This document shows positions 25,591 to 31,568 of a stretch of DNA of 64,000 nucleotides, in pieces. Numbering within the stretch: the stretch's first letter is position 1; the number at the start of each line of letters is the position of its first letter. The DNA lies in contig NZ_JAEKJB010000015.1 of the NCBI RefSeq assembly GCF_016785095.1, forward strand, positions 248,001-312,000. Direction: 5' to 3'. The translations under genes and the position numbers were made by a program. The notes under the pieces were generated by a model that searched no databases, was not told the DNA's origin, and saw nothing but the letters and a program-made list of their open reading frames with translations. Source of the DNA: Alloalcanivorax marinus (GTDB lineage: Bacteria; Pseudomonadota; Gammaproteobacteria; Pseudomonadales; Alcanivoracaceae).

Positions 25591-26079
25591 CTATTTGCTT
25601 TCCGGCATTGTTTGATTCAAGGCAGCCACAAGGGCCGGAATGTCGAAACCACTTTCGCTGATTGATTTCGGCACCACATAGTAGAGTCTTGGCATGGAAA
25701 AAATGATCACGTAGCGGTCATTCTGGCGCCACTTATGGATCGCATCCCAGCGAAGCAGCCCCTCGCCATCCCGGGAGGAGAAGGAGACGCCCTCCTCTCT
25801 CAACTCAACGGTGAACTCCTCGTGCATCGCCTTATATTTATCGTAGTGCCGCCCAAGTAAATACGGCGATACGAAAAGCTGGACCACCAGGAAAAAGACA
25901 ATCCAACCGATCAAACCACCGACGATGGGTGCACTGACGGCTGGCGGCGCATAAACCGCCACGACCAGAAGGACAGCGAACACCATTACCGAGACAATCA
26001 CGACTTTCACCGTGGGCCTGGCGTACAGTCGGCCCGAAGCCACATAGTCCTTTTTCGAGATGCGGTATTTCGCCTTCAT
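25591..26079 (-). CDS. YcxB-like membrane protein
   Basis: A 162-residue protein with a short cytoplasmic N-terminus (KAKYRISKKDYVA), two adjacent membrane helices at about residues 28-75, and a C-terminal domain of beta strands (FTVELREEGVSFSSRDGEGL, LRWDAIHKWRQNDRYVIIF, YYVVPKSI) that matches the YcxB-like domain. I take the ATG at 26079, seven bases after AAGG, over the GTG two codons earlier. Function is unknown. It is 10 bases downstream of the next membrane protein gene and the two probably share a transcript. Confidence 0.7.
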   Translation of the reverse strand: MKAKYRISKKDYVASGRLYARPTVKVVIVSVMVFAVLLVVAVYAPPAVSAPIVGGLIGWIVFFLVVQLFVSPYLLGRHYDKYKAMHEEFTVELREEGVSFSSRDGEGLLRWDAIHKWRQNDRYVIIFSMPRLYYVVPKSISESGFDIPALVAALNQTMPESK

Positions 26080-26089
26080 CGTCACCTTG

Positions 26090-26572
26090 TCAGCACCTCA
26101 CATGGGCCAGGATATGTTTCTTCACGTACTCGAAATCCTCCCGCTTCGGCAGTACGCTGGATACGATAGTGAGCTTCCCTTTGCGGTGAATAATCTTGAA
26201 GAAGACCGTTCCTTTTACTTCCTGGACCGAGACTTTTTCCACGTCATTAAACGGCACCGTGATGATCTTTTTGCTAATGCCGCTCTTCGGTGCCCGAACA
26301 TACTGATCGGTGATGATGAGCTCTCCCTTTGATGTGAGGCTCTTGAAGATCAGCAGCAAGCCCAACACCGAGAAAGCCGCGAGCACGAACGTGATCACCC
26401 AGTAGAAGATCGTCGCGCCCATTCGCGAAAAATGGATGATGCCGTTCAACACCAGCCCCCGATCGTTATCCAAGGAAAAGAAGCCCATGAAGCCGGCAAG
26501 CACGCCGAAAAAGACAACGGTGACGATCGCCGCGAGCAGCTTTGGCTTATAGGGGTATCGCTCTTCCATCAT
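26090..26572 (-). CDS. Membrane protein with PH-like domain
   Basis: A 160-residue protein with two membrane helices (about 10-32 and 52-75) and a C-terminal soluble domain (GELIITDQYVRAPKSGISKK, then ITVPFNDVEKVSVQEVKGTV) that looks like a bacterial PH-type domain. The start is the ATG at 26572, giving MMEERYPYKPK; the open frame extends upstream but without conserved character. The shared architecture with the YcxB-like neighbour suggests related surface or stress functions, which is only an inference. Confidence 0.65.
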   Translation of the reverse strand: MMEERYPYKPKLLAAIVTVVFFGVLAGFMGFFSLDNDRGLVLNGIIHFSRMGATIFYWVITFVLAAFSVLGLLLIFKSLTSKGELIITDQYVRAPKSGISKKIITVPFNDVEKVSVQEVKGTVFFKIIHRKGKLTIVSSVLPKREDFEYVKKHILAHVRC

Positions 26573-26657
26573 TCCAGGTTCTCTTTCATTGCATTTATCC
26601 CGCCAGGGTGCCCAACCGGACCGGCCATCAACCAAGGTAAGCGACCGATTTATCGCT

Positions 26658-26954
26658 TCAGCGCGTGAAATCCTCAATTTCGTCGTAAACGGTGACGGAA
26701 AGCCGCTCGCCGATCTCACGCATCCCCACCATCTGCGACGGGTTCTCCGCGCCCCAGAACGCCTTCCAGCTCTCCATGGCGTACCACTTGGCGACCGTCA
26801 GCACCTCGGTCTTGTCCTCGGGGCCGCGGAGCATGAAGCTGCCCAGCGCTCCGGGCATGGTTTCATGAATCCTGTTCGTGGTGTGAGCCCACGCTTCCTG
26901 AAAGCGCGGGAAGTCCTCTTCCGCCACCCGCCACCGGTATACCACCCGAATCAC
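26658..26954 (-). CDS. ABM-domain protein (antibiotic biosynthesis monooxygenase-like)
   Basis: A 98-residue ferredoxin-like-fold protein: IRVVYRWRVAEEDFPRFQEA, GALGSFMLRGPEDKTEVLTV, AKWYAMESWKAFW. This is the single-domain ABM family, which includes small heme- or quinol-acting monooxygenases. The start is a GTG at 26954, preceded by AGGGAGACGGAT. It is divergent from the truncated AraC gene at 27129, so that gene may once have regulated it. Activity cannot be deduced. Confidence 0.75.
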   Translation of the reverse strand: MIRVVYRWRVAEEDFPRFQEAWAHTTNRIHETMPGALGSFMLRGPEDKTEVLTVAKWYAMESWKAFWGAENPSQMVGMREIGERLSVTVYDEIEDFTR

Positions 26955-27128
26955 ATCCGTCTCCCTATCACAATGATGAGCCGCCGCTCTTGCACCAAGG
27001 CAATGACGGCATTGCGTGCGTGACAACCGCTTTGAATCAGCAGGGCCTAAAATGCCCGATTCGCCTCTTTCCGTCGAGCGATCAGCGGGGGCGGATGCGC
27101 GAAGCTTGATGCATCTCTCGGGGAATGC

Positions 27129-27590
27129 GTGGGGCATTGGGGAATTGAGCCATTCGAGCGGGAGCTCCTGTACCGCCTGCTCACCGGCCCCCACCGGGAC
27201 ATCGTCCGGCAGCTGGTCGGCAACGACAACCGCATCGCCCGGGTACGCCGGGCCATCAACTGGATCCGCAACCACCACACAGAACGCCTCACCGTGCAGG
27301 CCCTGGCGGAATACGCCGGCATGAGCCAGGCATCCCTGCACCGGCACTTCAAATCCGCCACCGGCATCACGCCACTGCAATACCAGAAACGCCTGCGCCT
27401 GCAGGAAGCCCGCATCAAGCTGCTCTCCGGCGCCGACGTCAGCGACACCGCCTACACCGTGGGCTACGAAAGCCCGTCGCAACTCAGCCGGGAATACAGC
27501 CGCCTGTTCGGCCAAGCCCCCTCCGCCGACGCACGGCGCCTGCGCGACCAGGCAGCCAGCCCGACGCAGATCAGTACCGCGCCCTATTGA
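27129..27590 (+). CDS. AraC-family regulator, N-terminally truncated
   Basis: A 153-codon frame from a GTG at 27129. Residues about 30-140 are a complete AraC DNA-binding domain with two helix-turn-helix units (ALAEYAGMSQASLHRHFKSA and YTVGYESPSQLSREYSRLFG). Just before it, FERELLYRLLTGPHRDIVRQ matches the end of the AraC_N effector domain in YqhC-like regulators. The rest of that domain, about 130 residues, is absent upstream in any frame I can read, so this is probably a decayed regulator. A free DNA-binding domain could still act constitutively. Confidence 0.7.
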   Translation: MGHWGIEPFERELLYRLLTGPHRDIVRQLVGNDNRIARVRRAINWIRNHHTERLTVQALAEYAGMSQASLHRHFKSATGITPLQYQKRLRLQEARIKLLSGADVSDTAYTVGYESPSQLSREYSRLFGQAPSADARRLRDQAASPTQISTAPY

Positions 27591-27714
27591 ACACCGGGTG
27601 TGCTACCCGCTCCGCCGACGCTTCTTTCAACCCTCACTGCGCGCTCTTTCTCAAAGGCCGCGCGGACCACACTGTCCATATTGACAGTACGCAAAATCCA
27701 AGTAGACTTTTTGT

Positions 27715-27776
27715 CTGGAGCCTAGAAACTCCAACAGGCGGGCGAAGCCGCACCCCGGAACGATTGCGGCTTTTTT
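27715..27776 (+). ncRNA. Candidate antisense small RNA (C4-like) upstream of symE
   Basis: A promoter-like TTGACA at 27681 with TAGACT 16 bases later points to a start near 27715. The predicted 62-base RNA has a small hairpin (GGAG...CTCC) and ends in a GC stem AAGCCGCA/TGCGGCTT followed by six T at 27771-27776, a good intrinsic terminator. Bases 27717-27739 are complementary to 27854-27876 in the symE leader at 20 of 23 positions. The layout (short RNA, terminator, downstream complementary stretch, then a gene) resembles phage C4 antisense RNAs. Existence and target are inferred. Confidence 0.5.
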
Positions 27777-27853
27777 GTACCCGAAATCCGGGATGTAATG
27801 GCCGGGAGGTCCGGCGAATACAACACCTGCTTGCAGGAAATAGTCGGAGCAGT

Positions 27854-27876
27854 ACCTGTTGCTGTTTCTAGCCTCC
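27854..27876 (+). promoter_or_regulatory. Predicted antisense target in symE leader
   Basis: ACCTGTTGCTGTTTCTAGCC followed by TCC is the near-complement of the candidate small RNA bases 27717-27739. A wider hairpin pairs GGGAGG at 27803-27810 with CCTCCCG at 27873-27878. Its position 50 bases before symE would allow control of leader folding or of transcription reaching symE. Confidence 0.45.
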
Positions 27877-27925
27877 CGACCGCCCTACCTACGCAACCTA
27901 GAAATTGCACAACAGGAGCACCACC

Positions 27926-28126
27926 ATGAATAAGCGCACCCTCAAGGTCCGCCGAGGCCACTGGGACTATATCCTAAAAAGCACCCCATCCGGCGGAAAT
28001 CGCGTCGCCCCGTTCATTCTTCTAAAAGGCATCTGGCTGGAGCAAGCCGGCTTTGCCGTGGATACGCCGGTATCCATCACGGTTGAGGATGGCCGGCTTT
28101 CTATCGTTCGAGATTTCAGCCGCTAA
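27926..28126 (+). CDS. SymE-like toxin
   Basis: A 66-residue protein with the SymE C-terminal block PFILLKGIWLEQAGFAVDTP followed by VSITVEDGRLSIV, and a basic N-terminus (NKRTLKVRRGHWDY). SymE proteins have an AbrB-like fold and are toxins of type I systems, where an antisense RNA blocks their message. The ATG at 27926 has CAGGAG eight bases upstream; another ATG seven codons earlier lacks a ribosome site. A strong terminator follows. The long leader (27777-27925) with complementarity to an upstream small RNA fits RNA-controlled expression. Confidence 0.75.
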   Translation: MNKRTLKVRRGHWDYILKSTPSGGNRVAPFILLKGIWLEQAGFAVDTPVSITVEDGRLSIVRDFSR

Positions 28127-28136
28127 GACCGACAAG

Positions 28137-28166
28137 AAGAGGCCCCGAAATATCTCGGGGCCTCTT
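28137..28166 (+). terminator. Intrinsic terminator after symE
   Basis: A perfect 12-base-pair stem AAGAGGCCCCGA / TCGGGGCCTCTT with a six-base loop begins 10 bases after the symE stop. Read leftward it also ends in a T-poor stretch, so it serves mainly the rightward gene. Confidence 0.8.
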
Positions 28167-28236
28167 AACGTCTGATACAAGCCGCACCGCGAAGAGGCGC
28201 CGTCTCGAATGATTTATTCGACAACAGGGCCGCGCA

Positions 28237-28524
28237 CTACTGTATGTGTGATTCATAGACATCGTAGTACCTTTCCACGTTGGCAGTAACAGCTCCCCAA
28301 ACCGAAGCTATGGCACGAAACTGGTGTAGCTCGAATGCAGTGCGGTCAACAAATTCCTCATACACGTTGAAAATATTTAGCGATTCTGGATTCTGCGTGA
28401 CCTCAAACCGTAAGCAGCCGTTTTCTTCCCGGGTTAGCTCAATATGTGTTTGGAGAGCCGCCGATACAGCGTTGAGATCATCTTCTGGAACAACAATGTA
28501 GCCTTCCAAAATCACCTTGGGCAC
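28237..28524 (-). CDS. Quinol monooxygenase-like ABM protein (cassette gene)
   Basis: A 95-residue ABM-fold protein: PKVILEGYIVVPEDDLNAVS, ENGCLRFEVTQNPESLNIFN, VYEEFVDRTAFELHQ. This is the pattern of small putative quinol monooxygenases (YgiN-like). The start is the GTG at 28524, with TGAGGA eight bases upstream and 16 bases inside the cassette edge; the longer frame would begin within the recombination site. It is the last cassette of the array. No recognisable recombination site follows its stop. Confidence 0.75.
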   Translation of the reverse strand: MPKVILEGYIVVPEDDLNAVSAALQTHIELTREENGCLRFEVTQNPESLNIFNVYEEFVDRTAFELHQFRAIASVWGAVTANVERYYDVYESHIQ

Positions 28525-28539
28525 AGTGTATTCCTCAAC

Positions 28540-28645
28540 ATATAACCCTTTTGTTAAGCGGCGACATTTTTGCAGAGAAGTGGAGAAAAGGGCGTCCGGT
28601 GGAGCAGCCATCGGGCCCGTAACGTACAGGAACTATTGGTTACAC
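28540..28645 (-). other. attC site 1
   Basis: On the leftward strand the site runs from GTGTAAC (which includes the TAA stop of the upstream gene) to GGGTTATAT, with CGCTTAAC as the inner box near the end and a GC-rich palindromic centre. Length about 106 bases. It separates the 172-residue cassette gene from the ABM cassette. Confidence 0.65.
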
Positions 28646-29158
28646 GGCATCTCGAACATACGCCACCAAGCCCTTAAGTACTGGCCCCTGAACCTTTGCA
28701 GTACTGCCGCACGCGGTTTTAACATAGCAGCAGCGCAATTTTTGCAAATTACTTGTCTCAAGCATATAAACCAGACGTGTCCGCACAGTAACGGATTCTC
28801 GCGGGTTGAGTTTGTTTGGCCACTTAACATCGTTATCGGTTATCGGACATGGAATGACTGCATGCCTCTTACTTCCGTGATGAAGAAAGCCGAGCTCATC
28901 CAATACCACCGGGAATGAACTGAGGTTTGTAATCTTAAATCCGATTGTCTCAGGTGGCTGATTTTCTCGAAGAAACTCTTTGGATTGAGAAAGATAGTGC
29001 CCGGAGTTTTCGCCATTGAAGCCCATCGGAAACATTGCTCTGGGTTCGATATTCAGCCGCACTTTGGCCAATTTTCGGGCTTCGACATAGTTGAAAATAC
29101 CCAATGCGGCACCAATTAGTGCTGCTGTTGCGACAATGACATCTAAAGCTAAACCCAC
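28640..29158 (-). CDS. Hypothetical membrane-anchored protein (cassette gene)
   Basis: A 172-residue protein with one N-terminal membrane helix (LDVIVATAALIGAALGIFNY) and a soluble part with beta-sandwich character (ETIGFKITNLSSFPVVLDEL, then NPRESVTVRTRLVYMLE). I do not recognise a family. The TAA stop lies inside attC site 1 and the start lies 10 bases from attC site 2, so the whole cassette is just this gene. Codon use is clearly more AT-rich than in the chromosomal flanks. Confidence 0.7.
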   Translation of the reverse strand: MGLALDVIVATAALIGAALGIFNYVEARKLAKVRLNIEPRAMFPMGFNGENSGHYLSQSKEFLRENQPPETIGFKITNLSSFPVVLDELGFLHHGSKRHAVIPCPITDNDVKWPNKLNPRESVTVRTRLVYMLETSNLQKLRCCYVKTACGSTAKVQGPVLKGLVAYVRDAV

Positions 29159-29168
29159 TTTTTTCTCC

Positions 29169-29251
29169 GTATAAGTCTATACGCAGCGGCGCGAGGTACG
29201 AGCGTCCGGCCCCGAGCGAGAGGGGCCAAGAACTGCCCCTACTTGTTATAG
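29169..29251 (-). other. attC site 2 (degenerate)
   Basis: On the leftward strand it begins CTATAAC, carrying the TAA stop of the upstream small gene, and ends GACTTATAC, where the final GTTA has become CTTA. The centre has the palindrome GGCCCCTCTCGC/GAGCGAGAGGGGCC-like arms. Length 83 bases. The changed end suggests it no longer recombines well. Confidence 0.55.
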
Positions 29252-29431
29252 CCACTGCACAGCCTGGATCGCCACACCTGCTCCTGCAACTATAAGACCC
29301 AACGAGGCCATAGCATTACCGCCTGAGAACACTTTCATCCTCTTCACTGCGAACGGCGCACATAAGACCAACAGGAATGCGACTCCATAAAGATACTTAA
29401 AATCCTCGGACTGAAAGTTGAGGCCGAACAT
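29246..29431 (-). CDS. Small membrane protein (cassette gene)
   Basis: A 61-residue protein with two hydrophobic segments (LYGVAFLLVLCAPFAV and MASLGLIVAGAGVAIQAVQW). The ATG at 29431 has GGAGGGG just upstream; an ATG 14 codons earlier lacks one. It overlaps the preceding frame by 35 bases, so the two may be co-translated. No family recognised. Its stop lies within attC site 2. Confidence 0.55.
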   Translation of the reverse strand: MFGLNFQSEDFKYLYGVAFLLVLCAPFAVKRMKVFSGGNAMASLGLIVAGAGVAIQAVQWL

Positions 29432-29645
29432 AAGCCCCCCCTCCAACCAGAAATGCAATAAGCACGTACTCAATTATCATTGGCATCAATGATAGGGCGT
29501 CACCGAGGTCGGCTTCTGCGATTTGGCTTAATTTCTTATCGAAATTGATAAACCAAATAGGTTTTCTGGTTTCGCCCCAGGCGAGGGCCAATCCGAATAT
29601 CTCTAGTGTTATTGATAGCTTTGTTAGATCCGGAGCATCAACCAT
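29397..29645 (-). CDS. Hypothetical protein next to IS junction (cassette gene)
   Basis: An 82-residue frame from an ATG at 29645, only 13 bases from the IS end (MVDAPDLTKLSITLEIFGLA, WGETRKPIWFINFDKKLSQI, then one membrane helix PMIIEYVLIAFLVGGGAY). The upstream AGGACC ribosome-like site abuts the insertion, so the natural promoter or a longer N-terminus may have been cut off by the IS. Its 3' end overlaps the next small gene. No family recognised. Confidence 0.5.
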   Translation of the reverse strand: MVDAPDLTKLSITLEIFGLALAWGETRKPIWFINFDKKLSQIAEADLGDALSLMPMIIEYVLIAFLVGGGAYVRPQLSVRGF

Positions 29646-29679
29646 TGATTCTGGTCCTACCCACAAAAAGTAGACACTA

Positions 29680-30537
29680 TTATGCGCATCTGCGCTCAAA
29701 TTCTGCCGGACTGATATTGCCGAGGGCAGAGTGTCTTCGTTTGCGGTTATAAAAATTTTCAATGTATTCGAAGATACCGGATTGAACCGCTTCAATGGAA
29801 GGATATTGCTCGGCATAGATCAGCTCAACCTTGAGCCGGCTGTAGAATGATTCCATTACCGCATTATCCCAGCAGTTACCCTGTCGGCTCATGCTGGGCA
29901 AAAAGTCGCGCGAGCGAATCATGTCCAGCTACTTCACAGTGCGGAACTGGACCCCGCGATCCGAGTGGATGATCAACCCGGGCTGAACATTCCGGTTTGC
30001 GAATGCCATGCTGAGCGCGTCCATTGCGAGCTTCTCCGCCGTCGAAGTGTCGAGCTTCCATCCGACGATGGTTCTGGAATAGAGATCCATTACCGTGGCC
30101 AGGTACAGCCAGCGCCCATTGACCCAGATATAGGCGATATCCGTGACCCACTTCTGGTTCGGGCCCTCTGCACGGAAGCGGCGACGCAGGAGGTTGTCTT
30201 CGACGTTGATCATCGTCGGGCTGGCCGGACGATAATGGAAGCCTTTGCCATTGCGAGCTCGAATGCCGCGTAAACGCATGATATTGGCCACAAAGTTCTT
30301 CGAGCAGGGCAGCCCCGCCGCCTTCAGTTCCAGCGCCAACCTGGGCGCGCCGTAGCGCGCCTTGAACTCGCCGAACGACTCGACCACCTTGTTCTCGACC
30401 CTCTCCCTGCGTAGCTGGGCGGCACACGGTGGGGGCCCCCTCCACTTGTAGAACCCGGAGCGGGATACCTCCAGCACCCGGCACATCAGCGTTACCGTGT
30501 ACTGCCCCAGATGCTCCGCAATCACTGCGTACTTCAC
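29680..30537 (-). pseudogene. IS3-family transposase OrfB, interrupted by an amber codon
   Basis: A DDE integrase-type frame. The catalytic acids are visible: Asp in KWVTDIAYIWV, Asp in IIHSDRGVQFR, and Glu in DNAVMESFYSRLKVEL. After HSDRGVQFRTVK a TAG at 29931-29929 interrupts the frame, which continues unchanged with LDMIRSRDFLPSMSRQGNCW to the normal end (SPAEFERRCA). The stop separates the last catalytic Glu from the other two acids, so the product is inactive unless the codon is read through. A GTG at 30537 starts the frame, overlapping the orfA stop; expression would mainly use frameshifting from orfA. Confidence 0.85.
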
Positions 30538-30842
30538 TCCTGGAGCTTCGCAAAGTACGCAGCAGCCTTTTTTAAAAACTCGTTCTCCTTCCGGGCTGCA
30601 TGCAGCTCACGCTTGAGGCGGCGCTCCTCCTCGGATTCCTGTTGCGAATAATCGACGCCGGACAGGCTATTGAACTGCTTTTCCGAAAGCCGGGAGAACT
30701 GGCGGCGCCAGTTGTAGATCTGGCCGGGATGCAGCCCAAGTTCCTTGGCAACCGATGCTGCCGTATTGCCGGGCTGATCCGGTCGACGTACTGCCTCCCT
30801 GCAAAATTCCTCCGTATAGGCGTGGCGTTGTTTCTTGGCCAT
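30534..30842 (-). CDS. IS3-family transposase OrfA
   Basis: A 102-residue protein with a helix-turn-helix (KQRHAYTEEFCREAVRRPDQ, ASVAKELGLHPGQIYNWRRQ) and a leucine-zipper-like helix (EERRLKRELHAARKENEFLK). Near the end the slippery run AAAAAAG at 30573-30567 lies in the right place for a -1 frameshift, and the frame of orfB is -1 relative to orfA. This is the standard way IS3 elements make the fused OrfAB transposase. Confidence 0.85.
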   Translation of the reverse strand: MAKKQRHAYTEEFCREAVRRPDQPGNTAASVAKELGLHPGQIYNWRRQFSRLSEKQFNSLSGVDYSQQESEEERRLKRELHAARKENEFLKKAAAYFAKLQE

Positions 30843-30909
30843 GACACACCTCCGTGTAGGGGCAACCCTAACTATAAAGGGTGTCTACTCCTTGTGGGTA
30901 ACTCGGCAC

Positions 30910-30982
30910 CTTAACGCCGCAAACAGGGGCGCGCGTTAGCGCGTCCCGGCCGCAGGCCCTTGCTGATTTACTTTGTTAGGGC
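30910..30982 (-). other. attC site 3
   Basis: On the leftward strand: GCCCTAAC at the start, GCGTTAAGG at the end, 73 bases, with a GC-rich centre in which GGGACGCGC pairs with GCGCGCCCC. The lipoprotein gene upstream reads through into the middle of the site before its TAA. The IS lies 10 bases beyond the end. Confidence 0.65.
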
Positions 30983-31478
30983 TTTCTGCGCGATTAAAGG
31001 TTGAAATACGTATAGAACGCCCTGGTATTTTGTGTTTTGCCAACTCATTTAGACGTTCTGCCGCTTGCTTCATAGCTTGAAGATCAACCTCGTTTGTTGC
31101 GAACTCATTTGGTTGCGGCTTTGATTCAAGCTCAACAAACTTTACCTGAAACTCTTTTTTCGAGATTTGCACATAACAATGCAAGGCATTTGTACCTGGA
31201 TATCTAAAACTCAAATTCTGTGTGTGGCCCGTTAATGGCTGAAGCCCCCATGACATACTTGAGCCTAGGAATTCAAAACCTTCATTTTTTAATAAATTTA
31301 TTACCTCGCCAGCTAACAGATCAACTTCTTCGTCGCTGGTGATGATTCGTTTTGTGCCATCTACTCCTAGGCCCGCATCAATATGCTGAAGCTCTCTTTG
31401 TTTCAACATTGCTCCTTTAGGAGGGCAGCCACAAAGTAGAAACGCTACTGCTATTATGAATATTGATCGAAATTTCAT
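30936..31478 (-). CDS. Hypothetical lipoprotein (cassette gene)
   Basis: A 180-residue protein with a lipoprotein signal: KFRSIFIIAVAFLLCGC with the lipid-carrying Cys at about residue 18. The mature part (IDAGLGVDGTKRIITSDEEV, GFEFLGSSMSWGLQPLTGHT) has no family I recognise. The start ATG at 31478 lies just before the end of attC site 4, and the stop lies inside attC site 3, so this is a one-gene cassette. Likely located on the inner leaflet of the outer membrane. Confidence 0.7.
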   Translation of the reverse strand: MKFRSIFIIAVAFLLCGCPPKGAMLKQRELQHIDAGLGVDGTKRIITSDEEVDLLAGEVINLLKNEGFEFLGSSMSWGLQPLTGHTQNLSFRYPGTNALHCYVQISKKEFQVKFVELESKPQPNEFATNEVDLQAMKQAAERLNELAKHKIPGRSIRISTFNRAESPNKVNQQGPAAGTR

Positions 31479-31484
31479 TTGTAG

Positions 31485-31557
31485 CCCTAACGCCCGCATT
31501 TGCGGCTGGTTTGGAGCGCAGCGGAAAACCAGTCCGGCAACATGCGCTTGCTATATG
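31485..31557 (-). other. attC site 4
   Basis: On the leftward strand it runs from ATATAGC (expected TAAC is changed to TAGC) through GGACTGGTTTTCC and its partner CCAAACCAGCC to GGGCGTTAGGGC. Length 73 bases. It separates the AAA ATPase cassette from the lipoprotein cassette. Confidence 0.65.
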
Positions 31558-31568
31558 CTTCCCTATCG

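Larger units (their letters stand above)
29658..30900 (-). mobile_element. IS3-family insertion sequence, transposase carries a nonsense codon
   Basis: A 1243-base element bounded by 20-base inverted repeats starting TACCCACAA and ending AGTAGACAC (18 of 20 match). It carries orfA and orfB of an IS3-type transposase. No target duplication is visible: the left flank ends GTCC and the right flank starts ACTC. It lies between an upstream attC site and the start of a cassette gene. The orfB frame contains an amber codon, so the copy is probably immobile on its own. Confidence 0.85.

Noticed and set aside
28190..28240. A seventh attC site after the last ABM cassette
   Set aside because: GACGGCGCC and TCGAAT resemble part of site 6, but the TAAC and GTTA ends are missing, so I only note the similarity.
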